Positions 16,794 to 24,511 of a DNA stretch of 54,352 nucleotides are shown here, piece after piece (within the stretch, counting starts at the first letter, position 1; every line of letters starts with the position of its first letter). A model generated the notes under the pieces. That model was not told where the DNA came from, made no database searches, and saw nothing but the letters and a program-made list of their open reading frames with translations. The translations under genes and the position numbers were made by a program. This DNA comes from Sphingomonadales bacterium BRH_c42 (GTDB lineage: Bacteria; Pseudomonadota; Alphaproteobacteria; Sphingomonadales; Sphingomonadaceae), in the NCBI GenBank assembly GCA_001516125.1, contig LOEX01000052.1, positions 1-54,352 on the forward strand, written 5' to 3'.

Positions 16794-17996
16794 TCATGAC
16801 GGCGTACCTTGCTTGTCCGGCAGAACCGGAATGCGCACCGTCACGCAGGTGCCTTTGCCGAGTTCGCTTGCAATGTCGAGACGACCATGGTGGCGTTCCA
16901 CGATATGTTTGACGATGGCGAGGCCCAGGCCGGTTCCACCAGAGGCACGGCTGCGCCCCGGATCGGTGCGATAGAAGCGCCGTGTCAGATGCGGAATGTG
17001 CTCGGGCGCTATGCCTTCGCCCTTATCGCATACGCTCAATCGGGCGTTCCCGTTCGGCCCGATTTCAAGCACGACTGTCACGTCGGTATCGGCGGCGCCA
17101 TATTTGAAGGCGTTGTCGACCAGGTTGCGGACCATCTGCTCCAGCTGTTGGTGATCGCCAAGTATCGCCGGGGCCGCCTTCAACTCGAGATCAAGCCTGC
17201 CCGCGCGGTCTTGCCCGGCGACATCGCGGGCAGCGCGCTCCACCAATGACGCAAGATCGACCACCGCGTTCGGCCGATCATGTTTTTCCGCCTCGATGCG
17301 AGAGAGCGACATCAGGTCGCTGACCAGGCTTTGCAGCCGCCTAGCCTCGCGCAGAATAGTGTCGAGGAAGCGCCTCGATGTCTTTGAATCAAGCTCATTC
17401 TCGACATCGCTGAGCGTTTCGACATAACCGATGATCGCTGCGAGGGGTGTGCGCAATTCGTGGCTGGCATTGGCTACGAAATCGGTATGAGCGCGGCTGA
17501 TGTCGGCTTCGGCGGTCTGGTTGATCAGTTCGATCACCACCATGCCTTCATCCATCTGCTGGCGGTTCATCCGCCAGATATCGCGTCTGCGGGCCAGCCC
17601 TTGTATCGTTGTGCTGCCGTTACCCGGCTGGCTGAGCAGGGCGATGGCTTCGGGCTGGCGGAAGGCCATGCGGGTGTCCTGCCCCAGCACATGTTCGCCC
17701 AGCACTTCGAGCGCCGCCTGGTTCGCAACCGCAATCCGTTCGCCTTCGGTGAGCAGCATGGGAATTGCGGAATGCTCGATCAGTTCGCGCACGGCGTCGC
17801 GGGCCTGGGTCTTGCCATTCCCGGCAGGCCTGGTTTCGGGAGGACGGGCTGTGGAGAGAAACAGCGAACCGCCCCAAAGGACAAGGACCGCGATAGCCAG
17901 TGCCGGTTCGACGCCGGCGAACAACAGCGCGAACGACGTTATCAGCGCAATCGCGAGACCGGTTACAGGAAGGGGCAAACGGCTATCCATCGCCAT
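16794..17996 (-). CDS. phoR: Phosphate regulon sensor histidine kinase PhoR
   Basis: About 400 residues. Two N-terminal membrane segments (LPVTGLAIALITSFALLFAG, LAIAVLVLWGGSLFL) with almost no periplasmic loop, as in PhoR, then a PAS domain (IPMLLTEGERIAVANQAALEVLG) and the kinase core: H-box ASHELRTPLAAIIGYVETL, N-box NLVDNAFKYG, G1 DKGEGI and G2 GGTGLGLAIV. The missing sensor loop fits signalling through PstCAB-PhoU rather than direct phosphate binding. The start is uncertain: ATG at 17996 or 17990, or GTG at 18065. It follows the tRNA-Glu pair on the same strand. Confidence 0.92.
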   Translation of the reverse strand: MAMDSRLPLPVTGLAIALITSFALLFAGVEPALAIAVLVLWGGSLFLSTARPPETRPAGNGKTQARDAVRELIEHSAIPMLLTEGERIAVANQAALEVLGEHVLGQDTRMAFRQPEAIALLSQPGNGSTTIQGLARRRDIWRMNRQQMDEGMVVIELINQTAEADISRAHTDFVANASHELRTPLAAIIGYVETLSDVENELDSKTSRRFLDTILREARRLQSLVSDLMSLSRIEAEKHDRPNAVVDLASLVERAARDVAGQDRAGRLDLELKAAPAILGDHQQLEQMVRNLVDNAFKYGAADTDVTVVLEIGPNGNARLSVCDKGEGIAPEHIPHLTRRFYRTDPGRSRASGGTGLGLAIVKHIVERHHGRLDIASELGKGTCVTVRIPVLPDKQGTPS

Positions 17997-18059
17997 CGCG
18001 CCATACCAGATGCCTTGCCGCTGAAAAGCCAGAATGGAGGAAATGTGCGCCAGAGCGAG

Positions 18060-18084
18060 CGGCACCTATTCGGTGCAAGTGCCG
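18060..18084 (-). terminator. Hairpin downstream of the tRNA-Glu genes
   Basis: A perfect 6-bp stem (CGGCAC with GTGCCG) starts five bases after the second tRNA's CCA end. It has no following T-run, so it may mark processing or weak termination before phoR. Confidence 0.3.
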
Positions 18085-18088
18085 GAAG

Positions 18089-18163
18089 TGGTGACCCCTA
18101 CGGGAATCGAACCCGTGTTTCAGCCGTGAGAGGGCCGCGTCCTGACCGCTAGACGAAGGGGCC
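18089..18163 (-). tRNA. tRNA-Glu (anticodon CTC)
   Basis: A 75-base tRNA including an encoded CCA end. Acceptor arm GGCCCCT pairs with AGGGGTC; the anticodon stem CGGCC/GGCTG encloses the loop CTCTCAC, giving anticodon CUC for codon GAG; the T arm has GGTTCGATTCC. It is identical to the neighbouring tRNA-Glu(TTC) apart from the anticodon wobble base and one missing base in the D loop. Confidence 0.95.
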
Positions 18164-18179
18164 GAGCCGATGCGAACAA

Positions 18180-18255
18180 TGGTGACCCCTACGGGAATCG
18201 AACCCGTGTTTCAGCCGTGAAAGGGCCGCGTCCTGGACCGCTAGACGAAGGGGCC
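18180..18255 (-). tRNA. tRNA-Glu (anticodon TTC)
   Basis: A 76-base tRNA including an encoded CCA end. The anticodon loop CTTTCAC gives UUC, reading GAA and GAG. Acceptor, D, anticodon and T arms are complete. It is the first of two tandem glutamate tRNAs in transcription order, with 16 bases between them. Confidence 0.96.
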
Positions 18256-18284
18256 GTCCGGTGTGCGCCGTCGGGCAGGCCGCG

Positions 18285-18313
18285 CCTTTAGGAGCGCGGG
18301 CCACAAGGGTCAA
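18285..18313 (-). promoter_or_regulatory. Promoter of the tRNA-Glu pair
   Basis: Minus-strand TTGACC (18313-18308) and TAAAGG (18290-18285) are separated by 17 bases, with the mature tRNA starting 29 bases after the -10. It lies in the gap directly after the recJ stop. Confidence 0.5.
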
Positions 18314-18326
18314 GCCCTAGCAGCGT

Positions 18327-20114
18327 TCAGTCGGCAAATGCCGCATCGTCGAGATGCAGTTCGACTGCCGGCCGGTTGCCCCAATCGTCGATCTTGGCGC
18401 GCCCCGAAAGATGAAATCGCCTTCCGGATGAGCGGTGAAGAAGCGTCTGCCCCATTTCGCTGGTGGCAGCGCGAAAGGCGATTCCCTTGAACGACCTTCC
18501 ATCATCACCTGCGGCAATGACCCGCAGGTGATCGCTGCCCACGACATCCGCCTTGACGATCCGCACCGGCCCTACCGCGATGCGCGGTGCGGGCCAGCCG
18601 ACCCCGAAGGGAGCGGCCTGCTCCAATACCTCCACCAGATCGGGCACCATGCCGCCCGGCGCGATGCTGAGATCGAGTTCGAGCACCCGATTCGCGCGCG
18701 CTGCATCGATCTTTGCGGCGAGGCGCTGCTCGAGAAATTCCGCGAACGGGCGCAGATGTTCCGGCTCGATCGTGATCCCTGCCGCCATCGCGTGTCCGCC
18801 GCCTGCCTTCAGCAGGCCGGCATCCTTGGCGGCGATCACCGCGGCGCCCAGATCAACGCCGGTGATCGAGCGGCCCGATCCCTTGCCCAGGCCGGTTTCG
18901 CGGTCGAGTGCAATCACGAAGGCAGGCTTGCCGGTCTTTTCCTTGAGCCGACCCGCGACAATGCCGATCACGCCCGGGTGCCAGCCTTCGCCTGAGAAAA
19001 TCTGGACCGAATGATTGTCCATGCTGGCGATCTGCGCTTCGGCGGCTTCCTGCACTTCGGCCTCGATCACCCGGCGCTCGTCGTTGAGCGCTGAAAGCTG
19101 CGCGGCGATTTCGCGCGCTTCGTCGGGATCGTTGGTGGTCAGCAATCGCACGCCCAACGTCGATTCGCCCACGCGCCCCCCGGCATTGATCCGCGGACCC
19201 AGCGCGAAACCCAGATCGCTCGATTGCGGGGCGCGGGTGATCCGGCTTGCGTCGATCAGCGCCGCCATGCCGATCCGCTGGCGCCGGGCCATGATCTTGA
19301 GTCCCTGCGTGACGAAGGCGCGGTTGAGCCCGCGCAACATCGCGACATCGGCGACCGTTCCCAGCGCCACCAGATCAAGCAGCCGCATCAGGTCAGGCTC
19401 CTGCCGACCGGCGAAATAATCGCGGCTGCGCAGCGTTCTGACCAGTGCAATCGCCAGCAGGAAGGCCACCCCTACCGCGGCGAGATGCCCGTGGCTCGCG
19501 GCCAGATCGCTCTCGTCCAGCCGGTTGGGATTGACCAGGGCCACTGCTGGCGGGATTTCAGCCGCACATTTGTGGTGATCGACCACGATCACGTCGAGCC
19601 CGGCCTCGCGCGCTTGCCGCAGCGCATCGAAGGCCATAGCCCCGCAATCGACCGTGACCACCAGACTCGATCCCTGCTCGGCCAACCGCACCAGTGCCTC
19701 GCCGCTGGGGCCATATCCCTCGAGCAGCCGGTCAGGGATGTAATATTCGGCTGCGACTCCAAGCTGGCGCAGCAGGTCGATCAGCAGCGCGGCGCTGGTT
19801 GCACCATCGACGTCGTAATCGCCATAAATCGTGATCCTTTCACCGCCAAGGATCGCCTGGGCCAGCCGCTCGGCGGCCAGATCCATGTCGAGGAAAGCGG
19901 ACGGATCGGGCAGGAATTCGCGCAAGGAGGGCGCTGCATGGCGGGTCAGGTCATCGGGGGCGACGCCCCTTGCAAGAAGCAGTTGGGTGAGAATGTCGTT
20001 GTCCGGTCCGCCAATTCCTGCATCCAGCGCCATGTTGCCGCCGCGCCAATGCCACGCCCGGCCAGAAAGCGAGTTGGTCACGCCAAGGACAGGTGAAAGC
20101 GATCGGGATGCCAT
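18327..20114 (-). CDS. recJ: Single-stranded-DNA-specific exonuclease RecJ
   Basis: A 595-residue 5'-3' exonuclease of the DHH superfamily. Motifs in order: ITIYGDYDVDGATSAALL (motif I), VVTVDCG, VIVVDHHK (DHH motif), LVALGTVADVAML, then the DHHA1 domain with GWHPGVIGIVAGRLKE, GKGSGRS and GGGHAMAAG. A C-terminal OB-like domain follows (VRIVKADVVGSDHLRVI). It acts in recombinational repair, mismatch repair and stalled-fork processing. ATG at 20114 is the first in frame; the conserved domain begins about residue 28. Confidence 0.95.
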   Translation of the reverse strand: MASRSLSPVLGVTNSLSGRAWHWRGGNMALDAGIGGPDNDILTQLLLARGVAPDDLTRHAAPSLREFLPDPSAFLDMDLAAERLAQAILGGERITIYGDYDVDGATSAALLIDLLRQLGVAAEYYIPDRLLEGYGPSGEALVRLAEQGSSLVVTVDCGAMAFDALRQAREAGLDVIVVDHHKCAAEIPPAVALVNPNRLDESDLAASHGHLAAVGVAFLLAIALVRTLRSRDYFAGRQEPDLMRLLDLVALGTVADVAMLRGLNRAFVTQGLKIMARRQRIGMAALIDASRITRAPQSSDLGFALGPRINAGGRVGESTLGVRLLTTNDPDEAREIAAQLSALNDERRVIEAEVQEAAEAQIASMDNHSVQIFSGEGWHPGVIGIVAGRLKEKTGKPAFVIALDRETGLGKGSGRSITGVDLGAAVIAAKDAGLLKAGGGHAMAAGITIEPEHLRPFAEFLEQRLAAKIDAARANRVLELDLSIAPGGMVPDLVEVLEQAAPFGVGWPAPRIAVGPVRIVKADVVGSDHLRVIAAGDDGRSFKGIAFRAATSEMGQTLLHRSSGRRFHLSGRAKIDDWGNRPAVELHLDDAAFAD

Positions 20115-20159
20115 GCGGTAGAACTAGCCGAGCCGACAACGCGCGAACAGGGGAAAGAT

Positions 20160-20684
20160 TTGACAAGCGGGCGCGATCCTCGCTTTTCTGCGGATGCTAT
20201 GGCAGCGCACGAACTTCTTATCGTATGGCACAGCCGTACCGGTGCGAGCGAAGCCATGGCCAGCGCCGCATTTCGCGGGGCGGGCGAGGCCGCGCGGCTG
20301 ATGCGGGCCGAACAGGTCGAGCCCGGCGATCTGTTGGCGGCAGGGGGATATCTGTTCGTCTGTCCGGAAAACCTCGCCAGCATGTCGGGCGCGATGAAAG
20401 AGATGTTCGACCGCTGCTATTATCCGGTTCTGGGGAGGATCGAAGGCCGGCCCTATGCCACCATCGTTGCCGCAGGATCGGACGGCGAGAATGCCCAGAG
20501 CCAGCTCGACCGGATAGCCACGGGGTGGCGGCTCAAGCGCGTGGCGGAATGCATGATCGTCAACTTCAACGCCCAGACGCCCGAGGCCATTCTTGCGCCA
20601 AAGGTCGTGCCCGACGATCAGATCGCCCGGTGTGAAGAGTTGGGCGCGGCCCTGCAACACGGATTGTCCCTTGGAATATTTTGA
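20160..20684 (+). CDS. Flavodoxin-like NAD(P)H-dependent FMN reductase family protein
   Basis: A 174-residue flavodoxin fold. LLIVWHSRTGASEAMA (about 19-34) is the phosphate-binding loop for FMN, and GGYLFVCPENLASMSGAMKEMFDRCYY is the flavodoxin/NADPH-reductase isoalloxazine loop (the usual TPxYxxSxxxxxK pattern with E-N-x-x-x-M-S-G). The TTG at 20160 has AGGGGAAAG just upstream; the internal ATG at 20199 would give 161 residues and is the alternative. Divergent from recJ, 45 bases apart. Substrate unknown. Confidence 0.78.
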   Translation: MTSGRDPRFSADAMAAHELLIVWHSRTGASEAMASAAFRGAGEAARLMRAEQVEPGDLLAAGGYLFVCPENLASMSGAMKEMFDRCYYPVLGRIEGRPYATIVAAGSDGENAQSQLDRIATGWRLKRVAECMIVNFNAQTPEAILAPKVVPDDQIARCEELGAALQHGLSLGIF

Positions 20685-20795
20685 TTTTTAGCACCCATTG
20701 CACCAATCTGGAGCAAGGAAGACTCGCCATGGGCTGAAGGTTGCCCTAGATATGGGCGGTCGCGATCGCTTGTTGGAAAGGGTCGATCGGAAATT

Positions 20796-21617
20796 GTGAG
20801 GCCGGACGAGATCGACAGCGGGCACGCGGTTGCCAAGGGCATTTCGCTCCTGTTTGCCTCCGGCTTCCGGCCCGATTCCGGCGCGATAGCAGAATTTGCC
20901 GCGCTCAATCCGGAAACTTCGCTGACGCACGATCCGGCGGCCGTTCAGGCTTCGCAGCTTGTCGGGGAAGATACGCCGGGGCATGCGAATGGGTTCGGGC
21001 GCAACGATGGACGGCGCTGGGTCGAACTGCTGCGCTCTGGGCTGACCTTCGATCTGGTGGGGCTGGCTCCCGGCGAACCCACGCCGATACCCGAGACGGC
21101 ACATTGCTTCGACTTTCCCGATCGTGAGACCGCTCTTTCGTGCGAGGCCTTGCTTCTGCAGCCCGGTCCACATCTTGCAGGCGGCGAACGCAGCCCGCCT
21201 GTGGTGAGAGAACTGTTGGCGCTTGCCCGCGATCTGGCACGCCATTTCGAGCACCTTCGGGCAGTTGTCTGGCCACATTCGCACAGCGTCATCGGCAAGC
21301 GCTTTTTCGAATCGACCATCACTGTCTGGCTTGATGGCGGGGCATTCCCGGCACTGGGCCTCACGGCCTTCTCGCAGACCGATGATGGCGCGCTGCAAAG
21401 CGTGGGGCTCGAATACTTCATCGGTCAGGAACTGTGTATCGAGCCGCCGCTGGCCGCCGACAAACTTGCGGCGACCAGATTGGGCATCCGCCTCATCAAT
21501 CAACTCGTGCTGACGGGGGGGATCGCTGGTGATGAACGGGTCATGGGCCCGGACGGATCGAGCCTGATCCTGCGCCTTGCGGATGATCCGCATTTGATCC
21601 GGGTCCGGAACGAATAA
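20796..21617 (+). CDS. Protein of unknown function paired with AHH protein
   Basis: A 273-residue soluble protein (GTG start) that I do not recognise with confidence. No signal peptide and no membrane segment. The C-terminal half (LGLTAFSQTDDGALQSVGLEYFIGQELCIEP, then a helical stretch and LTGGIAGDERVMGPDG) has the alternating pattern of an alpha+beta domain and loosely recalls DUF4261-type proteins, some of which occur as immunity proteins; that resemblance is weak. The stop lies five bases before the AHH-motif gene, so the two are almost certainly co-transcribed and probably co-functional. Confidence 0.7.
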   Translation: MRPDEIDSGHAVAKGISLLFASGFRPDSGAIAEFAALNPETSLTHDPAAVQASQLVGEDTPGHANGFGRNDGRRWVELLRSGLTFDLVGLAPGEPTPIPETAHCFDFPDRETALSCEALLLQPGPHLAGGERSPPVVRELLALARDLARHFEHLRAVVWPHSHSVIGKRFFESTITVWLDGGAFPALGLTAFSQTDDGALQSVGLEYFIGQELCIEPPLAADKLAATRLGIRLINQLVLTGGIAGDERVMGPDGSSLILRLADDPHLIRVRNE

Positions 21618-21622
21618 GGCGA

Positions 21623-22162
21623 ATGGCAGCAGGGAAGGGCAGGCCAGGGGCATCGGGATTTCTGCGGCGTCGAAAGGCTATCCCCTTTGGCAAGATCAAC
21701 GCGCCCGGAGCCGAGGGCTACGATCCGGGGCTGCAACGTCACCATCTTCTCCCGCTTCAATTGTTGGCCGAGCGATATTTTGGGCGGATGTTCTTCTGCA
21801 TCGGGCGCGCGCGCATCGGGTTCGACGATTTTCGTGCCAACGGCCTGCTGCTGCCCGCAAACGAAGAGACCTCGCTCAGCCTCGGTCTGCCGCTCCACCG
21901 CGGCCCGCACCGCCGCTATAACGAGGTGGTGATCGAGCGCGTCGGGCGGATCGAGCAAAGCTGGGCGAACGCAGTCGCGCGCGATCCCGAAGCGGCTCTG
22001 GAGGAGGCGCTGCTGCGGCTTGGCCTGCTCCAGGCGGCGCTGCGCAGGCGGCTGCTCGAAGATCGCCGCCGCCTGATCCTCAACCGCATGGACCCGCTGG
22101 GCCAGGGCTATGACTTCGCCGAACTCGACGCCATGGCCGAATCGCTATGGAGTGCGAGCTAG
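21623..22162 (+). CDS. AHH-motif HNH/Endo VII nuclease-like protein
   Basis: A 179-residue soluble protein carrying the AHH nuclease pattern: LQRHHLLPLQLL (His40-His41, with Arg replacing the Ala of AHH), RANGLLLPANEE (Asn73-Gly74) and LPLHRGPHRRYNEVV (His92 and His96). A Leu/Arg-rich helical tail follows. The family belongs to the HNH/Endo VII fold and is best known as the toxin module of polymorphic toxins; stand-alone chromosomal copies of unknown function also exist. No secretion signal and no toxin-type N-terminal domain. Paired with the unknown gene five bases upstream; its stop overlaps the end of the convergent nitronate monooxygenase gene by four bases. Confidence 0.72.
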   Translation: MAAGKGRPGASGFLRRRKAIPFGKINAPGAEGYDPGLQRHHLLPLQLLAERYFGRMFFCIGRARIGFDDFRANGLLLPANEETSLSLGLPLHRGPHRRYNEVVIERVGRIEQSWANAVARDPEAALEEALLRLGLLQAALRRRLLEDRRRLILNRMDPLGQGYDFAELDAMAESLWSAS

Positions 22163-23145
22163 CTCGCCCAGGCGCGGAAGTCTGAATTCGCCTCCAGCCC
22201 GGCCTTGGCCGCGTGATACTCACGCTCAAGCCGCGCCACCATATCCTCGACGCTGCCGACCTGCTTGACCGCGCCCACTCCCTGTCCCGATCCCCAGATG
22301 TCCTTCCACGCCTTGACCTTGGTATTGCCGCCGCTGCCGAAGTTCATCTTGCTCGGATCGCTCACCGGCAGATCGTCGGGATCAAGGCCAGAGGCCAGGA
22401 TCGAGGAGCGCAGGTAATTGCCATGCACACCGGTAAACAGGTTGGTGTAAACGATCCCTTCGGCGCTGCCTTCGACGATGCCCTGCTTGTAGGCCTCATT
22501 GGCGTTGGCCTCCTTCGTGGCAATGAAGGCGCTGCCCATATAGGCGAAATCGGCGCGTAGCGCCTGCGCTGCCAGAATCGACCAGCCGTTGGCGATCGAG
22601 CCCGACAGCGCGACCAGCCCATCGAACCACTCGCGAATTTCCTGCATCAGGGCGAAGGGCGAGAGTGTGCCGGCATGGCCGCCTGCACCCGCCGCAACAG
22701 GGATGAGGCCGTCGGCCCCCTTTTCGATCGCCTTCATGGCAAAGCGGTTGTTGATCACATCGTGCATGCTGATCCCGCCCCAGCCGCGCACCGCATCGAA
22801 CACTTCGGTTCGCGCGCCGAGCGAGGTGATCACCAGCGGCACCTGCCATTTGGCGCAGGTCGCCATGTCCGCTTCAAGCCGGTCGTTCGACTTGTGGACG
22901 ATCTGGTTAACCGCAAAGGGTGCTGCTGGCCGATCCGGGTTCTCGCGATTGTGCTTCGCCAGCTCCTCGGTGATCTGGTGCAGCCATTCGTCGAGCAGGC
23001 TCTGCGGCCTTGCGTTGAGCGCCGGAAAGCTGCCGATGATCCCCGCCTTGCACTGCGCGATCACCAGTTCGGGGCCCGATACGATGAACAGCGGCGACCC
23101 GATCAGCGGCAGGCGAAGGCGGTCAAAGGGAGCGGGCAGGGGCAT
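22159..23145 (-). CDS. Nitronate monooxygenase family flavoprotein
   Basis: A 328-residue FMN-dependent TIM-barrel protein. Motifs: RLPLIGSPLFIVSGPELV at the N-terminus, PFAVNQIVHKSNDRLEAD, the phosphate-binding GLIPVAAGAGGHAGTLSPFALMQEI (about 149-173, with the conserved His of AGGHAG) and FAYMGSAFIATKEANA. It oxidises alkyl nitronates such as propionate 3-nitronate, although several members are enoyl reductases. It has its own start and no close partner; the next gene upstream on this strand is a 2-pyrone-type amidohydrolase 69 bases away. Confidence 0.88.
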   Translation of the reverse strand: MPLPAPFDRLRLPLIGSPLFIVSGPELVIAQCKAGIIGSFPALNARPQSLLDEWLHQITEELAKHNRENPDRPAAPFAVNQIVHKSNDRLEADMATCAKWQVPLVITSLGARTEVFDAVRGWGGISMHDVINNRFAMKAIEKGADGLIPVAAGAGGHAGTLSPFALMQEIREWFDGLVALSGSIANGWSILAAQALRADFAYMGSAFIATKEANANEAYKQGIVEGSAEGIVYTNLFTGVHGNYLRSSILASGLDPDDLPVSDPSKMNFGSGGNTKVKAWKDIWGSGQGVGAVKQVGSVEDMVARLEREYHAAKAGLEANSDFRAWAS

Positions 23146-23214
23146 GAGAACTCCGTTGCATTGTGAAACCGAGACTTTCCGCCTTATGGGCAGGATTGCA
23201 GGTTGTCGAGTGTT

Positions 23215-24279
23215 TCAGGAGGGCAGGAGGTGCTCGATGCCATAGAATCGCGCGGCGGTGCCCGCATAAAGTGCGCGCTTTTCATCCGCGCTGGCACCCA
23301 TGGTGACGCGCTTGAAGGCGTTCCACAGCACCGGATAGGTCGCGCCCCACAGATCGACCGGGTAATTGCTTTCGAACATCGCGCGGCCCGGCCCGAATGC
23401 CTCGATGCAGGTTTCGATATAGGGGCGCCACATATCGGCCAGCGCCAGCGAGCCAACTCCCGCAGCGGGGCCGTCCTGCGGCATTGCGCAGAATGGCATG
23501 GCGAGCCCGCCGAGCTTGACCACCACGTTCTCGCAGCGCGCCAGCTCGCGGACATTGCTGCGCCAGCGGGGGAAATTCTCGTCCAGCCTACCTGAATAGC
23601 TCGCCATACCCAGCGGCGTACCGCAATGATCGAGGCAAATCGGCTGATCGGGGAACGCGCGGGCAAGATCGATCACATCAGGCAGTTGAGGTTCGAGCAC
23701 CCAGGCATCGAATGCCAGCGCCGTCCTGCCCAGATGCGCGAACCCTTCGCGGAATATGCGGTCGTGATAGAGCCCCGGCGGTGCATGAAAGGGCGGGCCC
23801 AGCACTTGGGGATCGGCGTCCCACGCGGCCGAATGGCGGATACCGCGAAAGCGATCGGGCGCGGCAGCCTGCAGGCGTTCGAGCACCGGCGCTGCGCCAT
23901 CGCCCAGCAGCAGATCGGCATGGCCGACGATCGCGGCGCAGGCGCGCAGGTCGCCATAGTGTCCGCTCGCCGATTGCGCGGCGACACCGTTTACGAACTC
24001 GACCTCGCCAACAACCTTCATCGCCTCGCTTTCGCCAGCGCGATAGAAGGCGCTGCATTCCATGAACACGGTGCCGATGATGCGGTGGCCGGTTTCAAGA
24101 TCGGTGCGCAATTGGTCGAAGGTGTAATGCGCCGCCCCCACCAGCGTTTCGAGGAATGGATGGCGCGGCTCGGGAAACATCGGCAGCAGCGATCGCAGAT
24201 CCCACAGATGGTGATGCGGATCGATGATCGGCAAGTCTGGTTCAAGGATGGATTCGGGTCCGGAAATCGCTTCGGCCAT
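23215..24279 (-). CDS. Amidohydrolase-2 family metal-dependent hydrolase
   Basis: A 354-residue TIM-barrel hydrolase of the PDC-hydrolase/ACMSD group. The metal-binding HxH occurs in IIDPHHHLWDL (about 24-28), with CLDHCGTPLG supplying a later active-site residue and FESNYPVDLWGA the family's C-terminal Asp. Members open lactones or decarboxylate aromatic breakdown products. The start at 24279 was chosen because GAGGGAG lies upstream; the frame remains open to 24327. The adjoining nitronate monooxygenase on the same strand suggests a small catabolic unit, but the pathway is not identified. Confidence 0.83.
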   Translation of the reverse strand: MAEAISGPESILEPDLPIIDPHHHLWDLRSLLPMFPEPRHPFLETLVGAAHYTFDQLRTDLETGHRIIGTVFMECSAFYRAGESEAMKVVGEVEFVNGVAAQSASGHYGDLRACAAIVGHADLLLGDGAAPVLERLQAAAPDRFRGIRHSAAWDADPQVLGPPFHAPPGLYHDRIFREGFAHLGRTALAFDAWVLEPQLPDVIDLARAFPDQPICLDHCGTPLGMASYSGRLDENFPRWRSNVRELARCENVVVKLGGLAMPFCAMPQDGPAAGVGSLALADMWRPYIETCIEAFGPGRAMFESNYPVDLWGATYPVLWNAFKRVTMGASADEKRALYAGTAARFYGIEHLLPS

Positions 24280-24428
24280 GCTCGGTAACTCTCCCTCAAA
24301 TCCTACACGATGGAACACATGGAACACGGTCCAAAGAAAGAAAAGCGGCCTTGCCGTGATGCAGGAAAATTCGGCGGCAAGGGCAGGGCGCGGGCATAGT
24401 CATGAATGAAAGTTAGCGCAGCCCAAGT

Positions 24429-24465
24429 GCCGTAGGAAATTGCGGATTTGCCGATTGCCTACGGC
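24429..24465 (+). promoter_or_regulatory. Hairpin in the leader of the S9 peptidase gene
   Basis: GCCGTAGG (24429-24436) and CCTACGGC (24458-24465) form a perfect 8-bp stem with a 21-base apical region that itself holds CGG/CCG. It lies 46 bases before the start codon. Role unknown. Confidence 0.35.
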
Positions 24466-24511
24466 CTTCAGAAGGTTAAACAGGATGCCAGAACGAGGGG
24501 GGAAGATTTCG

